Part shown: piece after piece, positions 37,903 through 46,508 of the stretch
Layout of the letters: the number at the start of each line of letters is the position of its first letter
How positions within the stretch are numbered: position 1 is the first letter of the stretch
Assembly: GCA_001298545.1 (NCBI GenBank)
Contig: LJCX01000032.1
Span: 286,471-350,470 of the forward strand
DNA: 64,000 bases
Reading direction: 5' to 3'
Origin: Actinobacteria bacterium OV320
GTDB lineage: Bacteria; Actinomycetota; Actinomycetes; Streptomycetales; Streptomycetaceae
Notes under the pieces: model-generated
What the model saw: the letters and a program-made list of their open reading frames with translations, nothing else
Databases searched by the model: none
What the model was told of the DNA's origin: nothing
Position numbers and translations under genes: made by a program

Positions 37903-38766
37903 TCAGTTGCCCCTGCCCCCCGTCCGCCGGTCCCCCAGGCCGAGACGCTTGAGGGCCAGGGTGTCCAGCCCGGTGAGAATGCCGTTGAGGATGAGCGTCA
38001 TCGCTACCAGGATGATCAGGCCCGCGAACTCGGTCGGTGCGTCGAGGTTCGTGGCCGCCGTGAACAGTTCGTGGCCGATGCCGTCGGTGGAGGCGATGAA
38101 CTCACCGCCGATGACGCCGAGGATCGCCAGCGGCCCGCCCGTCTTCAGCGCCGCGAAGAACGGTGCGGCCAGCGTGGGAAGCGTGACGTAACTGAGCACG
38201 TGGTGCCGACGTCCGCCCATCACCTGGACGATCTCCACGAGTTCGCGTTCCCTCAGCCGTAGGCCCAGATAGATGTTGTAGAAGACCACGAAGGACACAC
38301 CCGCGGCCGCGATGGTGATCTTCGACATGGGGCCGATGCCGAAGAACAGCAGGAAGAGCGGCGCGAGAGCGATCTTGGGAATGCCGTTGACGGCCGCGAT
38401 GAGCGGCTCGAACACGCGGCCGGCGAGTGGCACCGAGCCCAGCACCAGGCCCATCACGGTGCCGATCGCCACACCGATCCCGAAACCGGCCACGATCTCG
38501 AAGGCCGTCGTCCTGATGTCGGTCCAGCCGGTCGACGAGCCGAGCAGCCTCCACAGGGCGTGCGACACGTCGGTCGGCTTGCTGACGGCGTACTCCGGCA
38601 GCACCGGCCCACTCATCAGCTGCCAGAGGACGAGAGCCAGGGCGATGACCGCGATGCGTAGGACCACCACCAGCGCGGTACCCCGCCACGCACTGTTCCC
38701 GACGCTCGCGGTCCGGGTCGCTTTCACCTCGGTCTTGCTTTCTGCACTGCTGGTAGCAGTCGCCAT
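37903..38766 (-). CDS. ABC transporter permease, SsuC/TauC/NrtB type
   Basis: 287 residues with six predicted helices. The BPD_transp_1 core is plain: VNGIPKIALAPLFLLFFGIG, then VVFYNIYLGLRLRERELVEI, VQVMGGRRHHVLSYVTLPTL (the EAA loop that contacts the ATPase) and LGVIGGEFIASTDGIG. With the lipoprotein at 38811-39905 and the ATPase at 51890-52684 it makes a complete importer of the nitrate/sulfonate/taurine class, a family also used for aromatic acids such as phthalate. The ATPase gene stands at the far end of the same strand run, about 13 kb upstream. Confidence 0.92.
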   Translation of the reverse strand: MATATSSAESKTEVKATRTASVGNSAWRGTALVVVLRIAVIALALVLWQLMSGPVLPEYAVSKPTDVSHALWRLLGSSTGWTDIRTTAFEIVAGFGIGVAIGTVMGLVLGSVPLAGRVFEPLIAAVNGIPKIALAPLFLLFFGIGPMSKITIAAAGVSFVVFYNIYLGLRLRERELVEIVQVMGGRRHHVLSYVTLPTLAAPFFAALKTGGPLAILGVIGGEFIASTDGIGHELFTAATNLDAPTEFAGLIILVAMTLILNGILTGLDTLALKRLGLGDRRTGGRGN

Positions 38767-38810
38767 CGTCTGCTCCTTTCAGTTTCGCCGGTGCGGCACG
38801 CCCGGTCGCC

Positions 38811-39905
38811 TCACGGCAGGTACTTGTTCGTCCAGTTGTCGGTGGTGACCTCGGCGCCCGCGGGAAGCGTTCCCAGGCTGCCGAGGAAGGCCATGGTCTT
38901 CTTCCAGCCGGCGGCGCTCATCGAGCCGCTGGCGGGCCAGTCGACCTGCTGGAGGCTGGCTTGCACGACACCGTCGGGTACGCCCTCGAGCGACTTCTGC
39001 GCCGCCTTCAGCACCGTCTGGTCGTTGCTGTCCTTGAGGTGCGTGTCCATGTATGCCGTCGCCTGCTGAACCGCCGCGGCGAACTTCTTGACGACGTCGG
39101 GGTGGGCGGTGGCGTAGCTCTTCTGTGTGACCACGAGCTGTCCGTAGCCGGCGTCTTCGGCAGCCCACTCGGGAACCTTGAACGGGTCGGCGACCACGAC
39201 ACCGTCGCCGTCGTCCTGGATCTGCAGCGGGATCGGTTCCGAGGTGACGAACCAGTCGATCTGGCCGCTGTTGATGGCGGCCTTGTCCGCGGCCGGACTC
39301 GGCAGCGACACCCACTTCACCTTCTTGTCGGGGTCGACGCCGTACTTGTCGAGGAAGATGCCGGCCTCGGCCTTGGTGTTGGCCGAGCTGGCACCGCCGA
39401 TCGACCCCGAGAGCGCCTTGGCCACCTGCTCGGCGGGACTCTTCGCGGTCAGGTTGTGGGCACTTGCGAACTTCTTGCTGACGACGAGACCGAGCGGGTT
39501 GCCCAGACCGTCGGTGGAGACCGCGAGCTGCGGAAGGCCCTTGGCGAGGGCGGACACGAACGCGGTGGGGCTGCTGTCGTAGAACTGCACCGAACCCGAC
39601 TGGAGCGCCGAGGGTCCGGTGGCCGCGGTCAGCGTCACGAACTTGATCTCCAGGCCCTGCTTGCGGAAGTAGCCGTTGGCGTCGGCCACCTGCAGCGGGG
39701 TGTCGAAGATGCTGCCGCCGCCACCGACCGTGACCTGGATCAGTCCGTCCGAGGTCGTGGTGGTGCCGGAGTTGCCGCCGCAGGCGGTGAGTAGTGCTGG
39801 GACGAGGACCGCGGCCGAGGCGCGGGCGAGAAGGCGGCGGCTCCCGCCGGGCCGCAGTCGGATTCCTCTGCCGGCCGCGGGTGTGGTCGGGTTGTCGTGG
39901 GTCAT
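38811..39905 (-). CDS. ABC substrate-binding lipoprotein, SsuA/NMT1 type
   Basis: 364 residues. After a basic start the signal ends VLVPALLTAC, so the Cys of the lipobox is lipidated. The binding domain shows FDTPLQVADANGYFRKQGLE, LQSGSVQFYDSSPTAFVSAL, GSIGGASSANTKAEAGIFL and INSGQIDWFVTSEPIPLQIQ, typical of the NMT1/SsuA fold. It starts 13 bases after the carboxylesterase stop and 44 bases before the permease, so they form one operon. The ligand is unknown; the cytoplasmic esterase beside it suggests an ester or carboxylic acid. Confidence 0.92.
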   Translation of the reverse strand: MTHDNPTTPAAGRGIRLRPGGSRRLLARASAAVLVPALLTACGGNSGTTTTSDGLIQVTVGGGGSIFDTPLQVADANGYFRKQGLEIKFVTLTAATGPSALQSGSVQFYDSSPTAFVSALAKGLPQLAVSTDGLGNPLGLVVSKKFASAHNLTAKSPAEQVAKALSGSIGGASSANTKAEAGIFLDKYGVDPDKKVKWVSLPSPAADKAAINSGQIDWFVTSEPIPLQIQDDGDGVVVADPFKVPEWAAEDAGYGQLVVTQKSYATAHPDVVKKFAAAVQQATAYMDTHLKDSNDQTVLKAAQKSLEGVPDGVVQASLQQVDWPASGSMSAAGWKKTMAFLGSLGTLPAGAEVTTDNWTNKYLP

Positions 39906-39918
39906 GAGCGTTCTCCTG

Positions 39919-41529
39919 TCACCAAGGGTGCTGAGTAGGGAAGAAGCGTTTCCAGAAGTCGAGCCGGGGCGGATCCGCCAGCGGGATCGGGCCGAAGCCC
40001 GCCCCGACCTCCATGACGGCCGGGGTGTCGGGTGTCCACGCAGGCCAGTGCGGCAGGCCAGGTCCGTTGGGGTTGCCGGTGGCGGCGAAGTTGGCCCAGT
40101 AGCCGCTCATCGTCTTCGCGACGTCGCGGTCCTCGTCGGTCCACTCTGGGTGATCGGGGTGATCGGGGTGATCGGGGTGGAGGTTGCCCCACACGAAGTC
40201 GATCTCGGAACCGTGCGCGGCACGACGGGCGCTCCGCCCGGCCGAGGCGGCGTAGGTCCAGAAGTACGTGTACACCGGCCGGTCCGCGTGCGCGGCCCAG
40301 TCCTTCGCCCACAGCCAGGTGGAGATCCTGGCGTTGTCACGCACCGCGGCGCAATGGGAGTGCGCCGCTTCGTCGTCCGTACCGGCGGGGTAGAGCCGGA
40401 GGAATTCGTCGGCCATCGCCCCGAACTTGAGCCGGGCGGCGTCGACATGGCCCTTCCTTGTCAGGTGGACCGGTGGCGCACCCGGTCTCCATGACTTCCT
40501 TCCGAGCGCCCGGTACTCCGCGAAGGCGCTCGAGGGCACCGCGCCGCTCTCGTCGAGGTTGTTCCCGGCCAGGTACCAGACGTCGTTCTGCAGTCCCTTG
40601 GCGTACGTCTCGTCGTAGCCGGCCGGCAGCACCCATCCGTCGACCACCGGACGGAACGACGGTGGCTTGGCCGGGCCGCCCGTCTCGACGGCGCTGTCGA
40701 CCGCGGAGGCGTCCCCCTCCACCAGCTTCTGCCAGGGCAGCGACCTCAACTGGTCCAGGGTCCGTGCCCCGCGCTCCGTCGCGTAACGGGCGCCGGCGGC
40801 CTCGGCGTCGGCCAGGGTCCGGTAGGACGTGCCCAGATACCGCAGGTCGGGGTCGCGGGAGTGGCGAGCGTGGCTCTGCGCGACCGCCCGGTGGAAGAGC
40901 CCCTCGGCCAGCGGGGACATGCTGAGGAAATTCACCGATCCGGCACCGGCCGACTGCCCCGCGATCGTGACCCGGCCGGGATCGCCGCCGAAGTGGACGA
41001 TGTTGCGCCGGACCCACCTCAGCACCGCGATCTGGTCGAGCAGACCGTAGTTGCCGGAGGCGTGGTGGCCGGACTCCGCGCTCAGCTCGGGTGTCGCCAG
41101 GAAACCGAAGGCGCCCAGGCGGTAGTTGAAGGTGACCACCACCACGCCCTTGCGGGCCATGGCCTCACCGTCGTAGCGGGGACTGGCGCCCGTACCGACC
41201 CGGAAGCCGCCCCCGTGGATCCACACGAGCACCGGACACGGGTGTCCGTCCGAGGGGCTCGCCCCGGTCCAGACGTTGAGGCGCAGACAGTCCTCGCTCA
41301 TCGGCAGGTCGTCGCCGTTCAGCTCGGACCCCGGCACCTGGGGGCACATGGGCCCGAACCTGACGGCCTCGTGCACCCCGGTCCAGGGCACCGGGGGCTG
41401 CGGCGGCTTCCAGCGGAGGCTGCCGACCGGTGGCGCCGCGTAGGGGATGCCGCGGAAGACGGTGACCGACCGGTCCCGTCCCGGTATGCCACCGACCAGT
41501 CCCGCTTCGGTCTTCACCGGTTGGTGCAT
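39919..41529 (-). CDS. Cytoplasmic type-B carboxylesterase
   Basis: 536 residues from the ATG at 41529, which has AGGAG 7 bases upstream; the longer open frame has no similarity. Motifs: VFRGIPYAAPPVGSLRWKPP, SEDCLRLNVWTG, VLVWIHGGGFRVGTGASP, VTIAGQSAGAGSVNFLSMSP with the nucleophile Ser, NLDESGAVPSSAF with the Glu, and RAAHGSEIDFVWGNL with the His. It ends DFWKRFFPTQHPW, the same end that the exported paralogue at 32851-34734 has lost. It has no signal peptide, so the pair covers both sides of the membrane. GntR upstream, ABC importer downstream. Confidence 0.93.
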   Translation of the reverse strand: MHQPVKTEAGLVGGIPGRDRSVTVFRGIPYAAPPVGSLRWKPPQPPVPWTGVHEAVRFGPMCPQVPGSELNGDDLPMSEDCLRLNVWTGASPSDGHPCPVLVWIHGGGFRVGTGASPRYDGEAMARKGVVVVTFNYRLGAFGFLATPELSAESGHHASGNYGLLDQIAVLRWVRRNIVHFGGDPGRVTIAGQSAGAGSVNFLSMSPLAEGLFHRAVAQSHARHSRDPDLRYLGTSYRTLADAEAAGARYATERGARTLDQLRSLPWQKLVEGDASAVDSAVETGGPAKPPSFRPVVDGWVLPAGYDETYAKGLQNDVWYLAGNNLDESGAVPSSAFAEYRALGRKSWRPGAPPVHLTRKGHVDAARLKFGAMADEFLRLYPAGTDDEAAHSHCAAVRDNARISTWLWAKDWAAHADRPVYTYFWTYAASAGRSARRAAHGSEIDFVWGNLHPDHPDHPDHPEWTDEDRDVAKTMSGYWANFAATGNPNGPGLPHWPAWTPDTPAVMEVGAGFGPIPLADPPRLDFWKRFFPTQHPW

Positions 41530-41578
41530 GGTCTCTCCTTCTGGTCTTCGCCGGAGCACGGGGAGGCGGACGGCATGC

Positions 41579-42289
41579 TCAGGCGTCCACTGCCGAGGCG
41601 ATGTGCTCCCGGTGTGCCTGCAGCAGCAGCGCACGGCGGGCGGAGGCAACGTGGTGGAGCATGGCCGCGACGGCCGCCGGGGGGTTGCGGGTGACGATGG
41701 CCAGCAGGATGGCCTGGTGCTCCTCCAGCGATCCGGTGCGCGGATGCGGGGCGGACAGGTTGCGGTACTGGCGCATCACCAGGGGGTACAGCAGGGTGTC
41801 GTACGCCTGCGCCAGGGTCTGCTGGTGCGCGGCCTCCTTCACCTGCTGGTGGAAGCGCCGGTTGCCCCGGGAGTACCCCGTGGCGTCCCCGCGGGACTTG
41901 CAGTCCTCCATCACGTCCAGCATGGTGCGCAGTTCGCGGATCTCCTCCTCGGTGGCCCGCTCGGCGGCCTTGCCCGCCAGGGCGGATTCCAGCGTCTCGC
42001 GGGCCTCCAGGATGTCCGCGGCCTCCTGGACCGAGAAACTGCGGGTGCGCACCCCGCGGTTGACCTCACTGGTGACGTAGCCCTCCTGGGTCAGCCGGAC
42101 CAGGACCGCCCGCATGGTGCTGCGCGACACGTTGAACATCCGGGTCAGGTCGGCCTCGGTGAGCCGGGTGCCCGGTTCGACGCTGCCCGAGAGCAGCAGC
42201 GCGCGCAGCCCTTCGTAGGCCTGGCTCTGACGGGTCAGCAACGCCCGGCCCGCGTCGTCGTCGAAGCCGTTGGAATCCACCATGATCAC
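41579..42289 (-). CDS. GntR-family regulator (FCD/FadR subgroup), regulator 1
   Basis: 236 residues. The winged helix is SQAYEGLRALLLSGSVEPGT, then RLTEADLTRMFNVSRSTMRA, VLVRLTQEGYVTSEVNRGVR. The FCD sensor follows (ADILEARETLESALAGKAAE, FHQQVKEAAHQQTLAQAYDT and the closing LLAIVTRNPPAAVAAMLHHV), whose His/Asp residues usually bind a metal and a carboxylic acid ligand. It is very similar throughout to the regulator at 55094-55786. Such proteins bind short palindromes of the TTGTC-N-GACAA kind, and four good copies occur in front of transcription units here. The ligand is probably an acid intermediate of the pathway. Confidence 0.93.
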   Translation of the reverse strand: MIMVDSNGFDDDAGRALLTRQSQAYEGLRALLLSGSVEPGTRLTEADLTRMFNVSRSTMRAVLVRLTQEGYVTSEVNRGVRTRSFSVQEAADILEARETLESALAGKAAERATEEEIRELRTMLDVMEDCKSRGDATGYSRGNRRFHQQVKEAAHQQTLAQAYDTLLYPLVMRQYRNLSAPHPRTGSLEEHQAILLAIVTRNPPAAVAAMLHHVASARRALLLQAHREHIASAVDA

Positions 42290-42380
42290 CCTGTAGCTCT
42301 GCTCGGAGAGGACAACCGCCGGCGGGAGGGCGGCCGGTGCGGCCGGGCCCTGACAATGGCGGGGAACTGCGTTCGGACGG

Positions 42381-43235
42381 TCAGGCGCGGGCGAGCCCCG
42401 GATACAGTCGCCGGGCAGTACCCGCGAAGATCTCCTGACGGTCCTGCTCCGGCAGCCCGGCGAGGACGTCCTCTGCCAGGGCGCGGAGTGCGGGCAGGGA
42501 CTGCTCGGCCGCCGGCAGGTTCGACCCCCAGGCGATCCGCCGCGCGCCGAACGCCTCGATCACCGGCCCGAGGAAGTCATTCGCCCGGTCCCCGGCGTCC
42601 CGCAGCCGCTCCAGGTTGCGGTGTGTCAGCTTGAGGTGCAGGCCCGGGTGCACGCCGAGCTCCGCGACCTCGGCGCCGGCCCGTGCGGGCGAGGCGGCGA
42701 TGTCGGGGTAGCCGATGTGGTCGAGCAGCACCGTCACGTCCGGGAACCGCTCCAGCAGCTCAACCAGTTGCCCGGTGGCCGGTCCCAGGCGCATCTGGAG
42801 GCAGACCGGCAGGTCCAGTTCCGCGGCCTGCTCCCAGAAGGGGAAGGTCTCCGGGGCGACGAACCACTCGCCCTGGGTGGGGACGGTGCTGCCGCTGGTG
42901 AACAGCCGGACGCCTGCCAGGCCGCCGTCGCCGACCGCGGCCTTGAGGGAGGCGGCGGCGTCCGGACGCAGCGGATCGACGGTGCCGACGGCGACGAAGC
43001 GCTCCGGCCGGCGCCGGCTGCTGTCGAGGACGTAGGAGTTGTCGTAACCGTAGTTCGTGGTGGCCTGTACCAGGACGGCCTGGGCTATGCCGGTGTCGTC
43101 CATGCGGCTGACCAGGCCCTCGGCGGTCACGGGCCGGGTGGCGGCCCACTCCGACTGCTTCCCGCCGATCGGCGCCTTGGGGTAGCGGGTCAGGTCCTCG
43201 GAGATGATGTGGCAGTGTGCGTCGACGATGTCCAC
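42381..43235 (-). CDS. Amidohydrolase-2 family hydrolase/lactonase
   Basis: 284 residues from a GTG at 43235 (GGGAG 10 bases upstream); the upstream open frame to 44042 is spurious. DIVDAHCHIISEDLTRYPKA gives the metal-binding HxH motif of PF04909. GTVDPLRPDA, FTSGSTVPTQGEWFVAPETF and the metal-site strand TVLLDHIGYPDI follow, and the end has RIAWGSNLPAAEQ, the usual GSDxP aspartate being Asn here. The family includes 2-pyrone-4,6-dicarboxylate lactonase LigI and other lactonases or decarboxylases of aromatic catabolism. The lost Asp makes the reaction uncertain. It is followed by the GntR gene. Confidence 0.85.
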   Translation of the reverse strand: MDIVDAHCHIISEDLTRYPKAPIGGKQSEWAATRPVTAEGLVSRMDDTGIAQAVLVQATTNYGYDNSYVLDSSRRRPERFVAVGTVDPLRPDAAASLKAAVGDGGLAGVRLFTSGSTVPTQGEWFVAPETFPFWEQAAELDLPVCLQMRLGPATGQLVELLERFPDVTVLLDHIGYPDIAASPARAGAEVAELGVHPGLHLKLTHRNLERLRDAGDRANDFLGPVIEAFGARRIAWGSNLPAAEQSLPALRALAEDVLAGLPEQDRQEIFAGTARRLYPGLARA

Positions 43236-43318
43236 GTCGGGTGTGCTCCCTTGTTCTTCGGTGTGTGCGGTCCGGGCCGCTTCAGGCGTCGTCCTCGGTG
43301 TGGGCCGTCCGGGCCGGC

Positions 43319-44302
43319 TCAGGCGTCCGGGTAGTCGCCCGCGGCGAACAGCGAGGGCAGGTCGGCGGGGGACTCCGGGTCGAGCAGTCCCTGCTCCTTG
43401 GCGAACCGCACCATCGCCTTCAGGCTGGGCGCGTTGGCCTCGATGCCGTAGGGGACGGGGTCGCCGCCGATCTGCTGCCCCTGGCGGGCCAGCCGGGGCA
43501 CCGCCGACCAGGCGGGCCGGGCGGCGAGGTGTCGGCGCTTGCTGTCGGCGAACGCCGCGTACAGCCTGGTCGCCAGGTGCGGGTCGCTTTCCACGAGTTC
43601 GGAGCGCACTGCGACCAGCGAGTGCAGCGGATAGACGCCGGTGCGCAGGTAGTGGTCCACGGCCAGCGTTCCGGCCTCGGGGAAGAGCGGATACGGGCTG
43701 TCGTCGCTCCCCGCCTCCGCTTCGGCCGCCGCCGTCCAGCCGGCCCGGGGCGCGCCCGCCCGTCCGGTCCCGGCGTTGCCGGTGAGGGCGGCGTCGATCT
43801 CCCCGGCGCGCAGCAGGTCGCCCAGCGAGCGGCCGTCGGTGACCCGTTCGACGTTGGCGGGGACACGGCCCGCGACGTGGTCGTCGTCGTCGACCACCCA
43901 GGTGATCCTGTCGATGTCGACGCCGTACTCCTCGCGCAGTACGCCACGTACCCACACGCCGGTGCTGACCGAGTAGGCGCGCACGCCGACCCGGCGTCCT
44001 TCCAGGTCCCGTGGCACGCGGATGCCCGAGTGGGCGGCGCACTGCACGTCGCCGTGGTGGAAGCGCCGGTTGAGGAACACCGGGACGGCGGTCAGCGCGA
44101 TGCCTTCCTGGCGTGCCATCAGATAGGACACCGGGGCCAGTTCGCAGACGTCGAACTCCAGGTCGCGGATCATCCTCCGGTAGGCGCCGATGACCGGTGT
44201 GACCTCGACCGGTTCGACCGGATACCCGTCGATGGCCACGTCCCCGTCCAGCAGTGGCTGCGCATGCGGGTAGTCGCCGAGAACTACGGTGAGCTTGTCC
44301 AT
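43319..44302 (-). CDS. 4,5-dihydroxyphthalate-decarboxylase-like protein, paralogue 1
   Basis: 327 residues. The N-terminus LTVVLGDYPHAQPLLDGDVA, then RMIRDLEFDVCELAPVSYLM and the hallmark GRRVGVRAYSVSTGVWVRGV followed by LREEYGVDIDRITWV, define the family of 4,5-dihydroxyphthalate decarboxylase (Pht5), which has a periplasmic-binding-protein fold yet is cytoplasmic. VAVRSELVESDPHLATRLYA closes the domain. Known members decarboxylate 4,5-dihydroxyphthalate to protocatechuate. It has no signal peptide. It is one of three different paralogues in this operon. An insert with many acidic residues (AEAEAGSDDS) stands near residue 190. Confidence 0.85.
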   Translation of the reverse strand: MDKLTVVLGDYPHAQPLLDGDVAIDGYPVEPVEVTPVIGAYRRMIRDLEFDVCELAPVSYLMARQEGIALTAVPVFLNRRFHHGDVQCAAHSGIRVPRDLEGRRVGVRAYSVSTGVWVRGVLREEYGVDIDRITWVVDDDDHVAGRVPANVERVTDGRSLGDLLRAGEIDAALTGNAGTGRAGAPRAGWTAAAEAEAGSDDSPYPLFPEAGTLAVDHYLRTGVYPLHSLVAVRSELVESDPHLATRLYAAFADSKRRHLAARPAWSAVPRLARQGQQIGGDPVPYGIEANAPSLKAMVRFAKEQGLLDPESPADLPSLFAAGDYPDA

Positions 44303-44354
44303 GCCTTGTCCTCTTACTTGTGTGGTGAGGGGGGTTGCGTCCCTGCCGCGGACT

Positions 44355-45233
44355 TCAGCCGCCGAGCCGGGACGGCGCCACGCCGAGTGCCGCGCAGGTC
44401 CGCTCGACGAGTTCGTCGTAGTGCACCGCCCGTGGGATCACGTCCTGCTCCAGCGCGTAGGCGGCGGCCTTGGTGAACGCGGCGCGCAGGCCTGTGAAGC
44501 CCACGGGGTGCAGGGCGACCGGGCCGCCTTCCTCCTTGGCGGCGAGCACCGACCGCATCGCGTCGTACGCGGCGAGGATGGCGGCGCCGTGCTCCGCGGC
44601 GGCTGCCTCGGACACGCCGACGACGTGGTTGACCGGGACGAACCCCTGGTCCTTCGACCACTGTTCGGCGACGTCGTGGGCGTCGTCGATGGCGGTGCGG
44701 ACACGGTCGTCGGAGGGCAGTTCGTTGCCCATGATCCCGAAGTCGACCCGGCCGGCCAAGAAGTCCGCCGGCAGTTTGGTGCCCTCCGGTGCCCGCTTCA
44801 CCCAGGACGGGTCCTCGGCGCCCTCCACGTGGTGTCCCTCGTAGGTCGTCCAGTCCGCCTTGCGCAGGTCGATGCCGTACTGCTCGGTGAGGAAGCCGCG
44901 TACCCACACGCCGGTGGTCTGGCTCCAGGCGCGGACTCCGACGCTGCGTCCCTCCACGTCGGCGACCGACAGTCGGCCGAGGGTCACCAGGGTCTGGTGC
45001 TGGTGGCGTCCGAGGGTGGTGAGCGGCAGCAGCAACACCGGTTTGCCGTGGGCGGCGGCCTGCAGCACGGTCACGATGGCCAGTTCGCACAGGTCCACGT
45101 CCGACGTGTTCACGAAACCGCGTGAAGCCTTGTGCACCGGCTTGATGTCGACCCGTTCCGGCTCCGCACCCGCTTGGCGGGCCGCCGACAGCGCGGCTGC
45201 CGCGAGGTCGTCACGGCCGAGCACCAACTTCAT
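44355..45233 (-). CDS. 4,5-dihydroxyphthalate-decarboxylase-like protein, paralogue 2 (divergent)
   Basis: 292 residues. The family hallmark is kept as GRSVGVRAWSQTTGVWVRGF, then LTEQYGIDLRKADWTTYEGH, and the Cys-Glu pair appears as DVDLCELAIVTVLQA. The N-terminus is shorter and lacks the GDYPH phrase of the other two, reading MKLVLGRDDLAAAALSAA instead. LLLPLTTLGRHQHQTLVTLG aligns with the substrate-side loop. Possibly a subunit or an enzyme for another substrate. It starts 33 bases after the DUF3500 gene. Confidence 0.82.
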   Translation of the reverse strand: MKLVLGRDDLAAAALSAARQAGAEPERVDIKPVHKASRGFVNTSDVDLCELAIVTVLQAAAHGKPVLLLPLTTLGRHQHQTLVTLGRLSVADVEGRSVGVRAWSQTTGVWVRGFLTEQYGIDLRKADWTTYEGHHVEGAEDPSWVKRAPEGTKLPADFLAGRVDFGIMGNELPSDDRVRTAIDDAHDVAEQWSKDQGFVPVNHVVGVSEAAAAEHGAAILAAYDAMRSVLAAKEEGGPVALHPVGFTGLRAAFTKAAAYALEQDVIPRAVHYDELVERTCAALGVAPSRLGG

Positions 45234-45266
45234 GTCTCTCTCCTCATGTCTGGGAACCGGGGCGTC

Positions 45267-46445
45267 TCAGGCCTGTCGGTCGGGGTGCGCCGGACGGGGC
45301 CGGTGGTGCCGTTCGTGGTGCTGACGCAGCAGGTCGACACCGAAGTCGTTGCCGTTGGGGGTACGAACGACGGTGTGGATGTGCCGACGCGAGTGGTAGT
45401 CGTTGTCGAAGAGCACGCCGGGCATGTGCTCGAACTCGACGAGGATCACCGGGCTGTGGAAGCGGTAGTAGAAGGTGCCGTCGGGGTCGCCGATCCAGGC
45501 GAAGTGGGTGTCGCCCTCGTGGGCGCGCACCTCCTCCATACGCACCCGGGCATGCCGGTCGCCGGCCCGGTTCACGTAGAGCCCCAGCAGGCGAAGTGCC
45601 GTGTCCCGTTGACCGGGCCCCAGCTCGCTCAGCCGCAGTCCCCAGTAGTCCAGTTGGCAGTTGTCCCGGAAGGCCCCGACGAACAGCTCCGCCGGCATCA
45701 CGTCCGCGATGACGGCCTGTTCCCGCTGCCGGCGGTCGAGCTGGGTGAACAGTTCGTGTCCGAGGGCCTCCTCGCCCCGGAAGGCCACGGTCCCGGCGTA
45801 CTTTCCGGACCCGGCGATCACCGGCTCGGCGCCGAGGAAGGAGGGGGTGAGGACCATCTGGTCCCCGACGAAGACGCAGTTGATGTTGACGTGGTGGCCG
45901 TCGAGCTGCCAGCCCCACGGGCCGCCGTTCTCCGGCTCGCCGTAGAGGGAGAACCAGTACAACCACTCGTTGAGGCCGTCCGTGTTGTCGCTCAGCTCGC
46001 CGATGGTGAGGTTCAGGCGCATCAGGTCAACCATCTGGCGGTAGCCGTCCGCGCTGAGGCTTTCCCGGACGACGGCCAGGGCCCGCTCGCGCCCTGCGTC
46101 GTCGAAGTCCTCCAGCAGCATGCCGTGGCGCAGGAAGTACCGGGCGCCGTTGTTCCAGTGGCGCCAGCTCACGTCGTCCATCGGGAACCGGCCCTCGGCG
46201 AGCTGCTTCTCCGTCAGGCCCGCCAGGTAGTCCTCCGCCGCCCGGTACACCCTGCGGACGTCCGCGCCGGTGCCGCGCAGCGGGAACAGTCCCGGCCGGA
46301 TGCCCTCGGACGTGGCCACTCCCTGGAAGGGCTCGTTCGCCGCCTTCACCCGCCAGGCGACCTTGTCGAGCAGGTCGGGTGTCCATGTCTCCGGTTTGCG
46401 CGTGGGCGGGTTGCCCCGTTTGCGCAGCCCTGCCGGCTCTTTCAC
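45267..46445 (-). CDS. DUF3500 family protein
   Basis: 392 residues. The stretch GPWGWQLDGHHVNINCVFVG, then MVLTPSFLGAEPV, and the C-terminal YYRFHSPVILVEFEHMPGVL with YHSRRHIHTVVRTPNGNDFG are typical of DUF3500 (PF12006). The many conserved His residues suggest metal binding. No reaction is established to my knowledge. It lies between two dihydroxyphthalate-decarboxylase-like genes, so it probably acts on the same pathway. There is no signal peptide, although some relatives are exported. Confidence 0.85.
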   Translation of the reverse strand: MKEPAGLRKRGNPPTRKPETWTPDLLDKVAWRVKAANEPFQGVATSEGIRPGLFPLRGTGADVRRVYRAAEDYLAGLTEKQLAEGRFPMDDVSWRHWNNGARYFLRHGMLLEDFDDAGRERALAVVRESLSADGYRQMVDLMRLNLTIGELSDNTDGLNEWLYWFSLYGEPENGGPWGWQLDGHHVNINCVFVGDQMVLTPSFLGAEPVIAGSGKYAGTVAFRGEEALGHELFTQLDRRQREQAVIADVMPAELFVGAFRDNCQLDYWGLRLSELGPGQRDTALRLLGLYVNRAGDRHARVRMEEVRAHEGDTHFAWIGDPDGTFYYRFHSPVILVEFEHMPGVLFDNDYHSRRHIHTVVRTPNGNDFGVDLLRQHHERHHRPRPAHPDRQA

Positions 46446-46508
46446 CGCTGCTCCTCTCTCGATGTCCGGGTGCGCCGCCGGGCGGGCGCACCGTTGCCGC
46501 CGGCCTCC

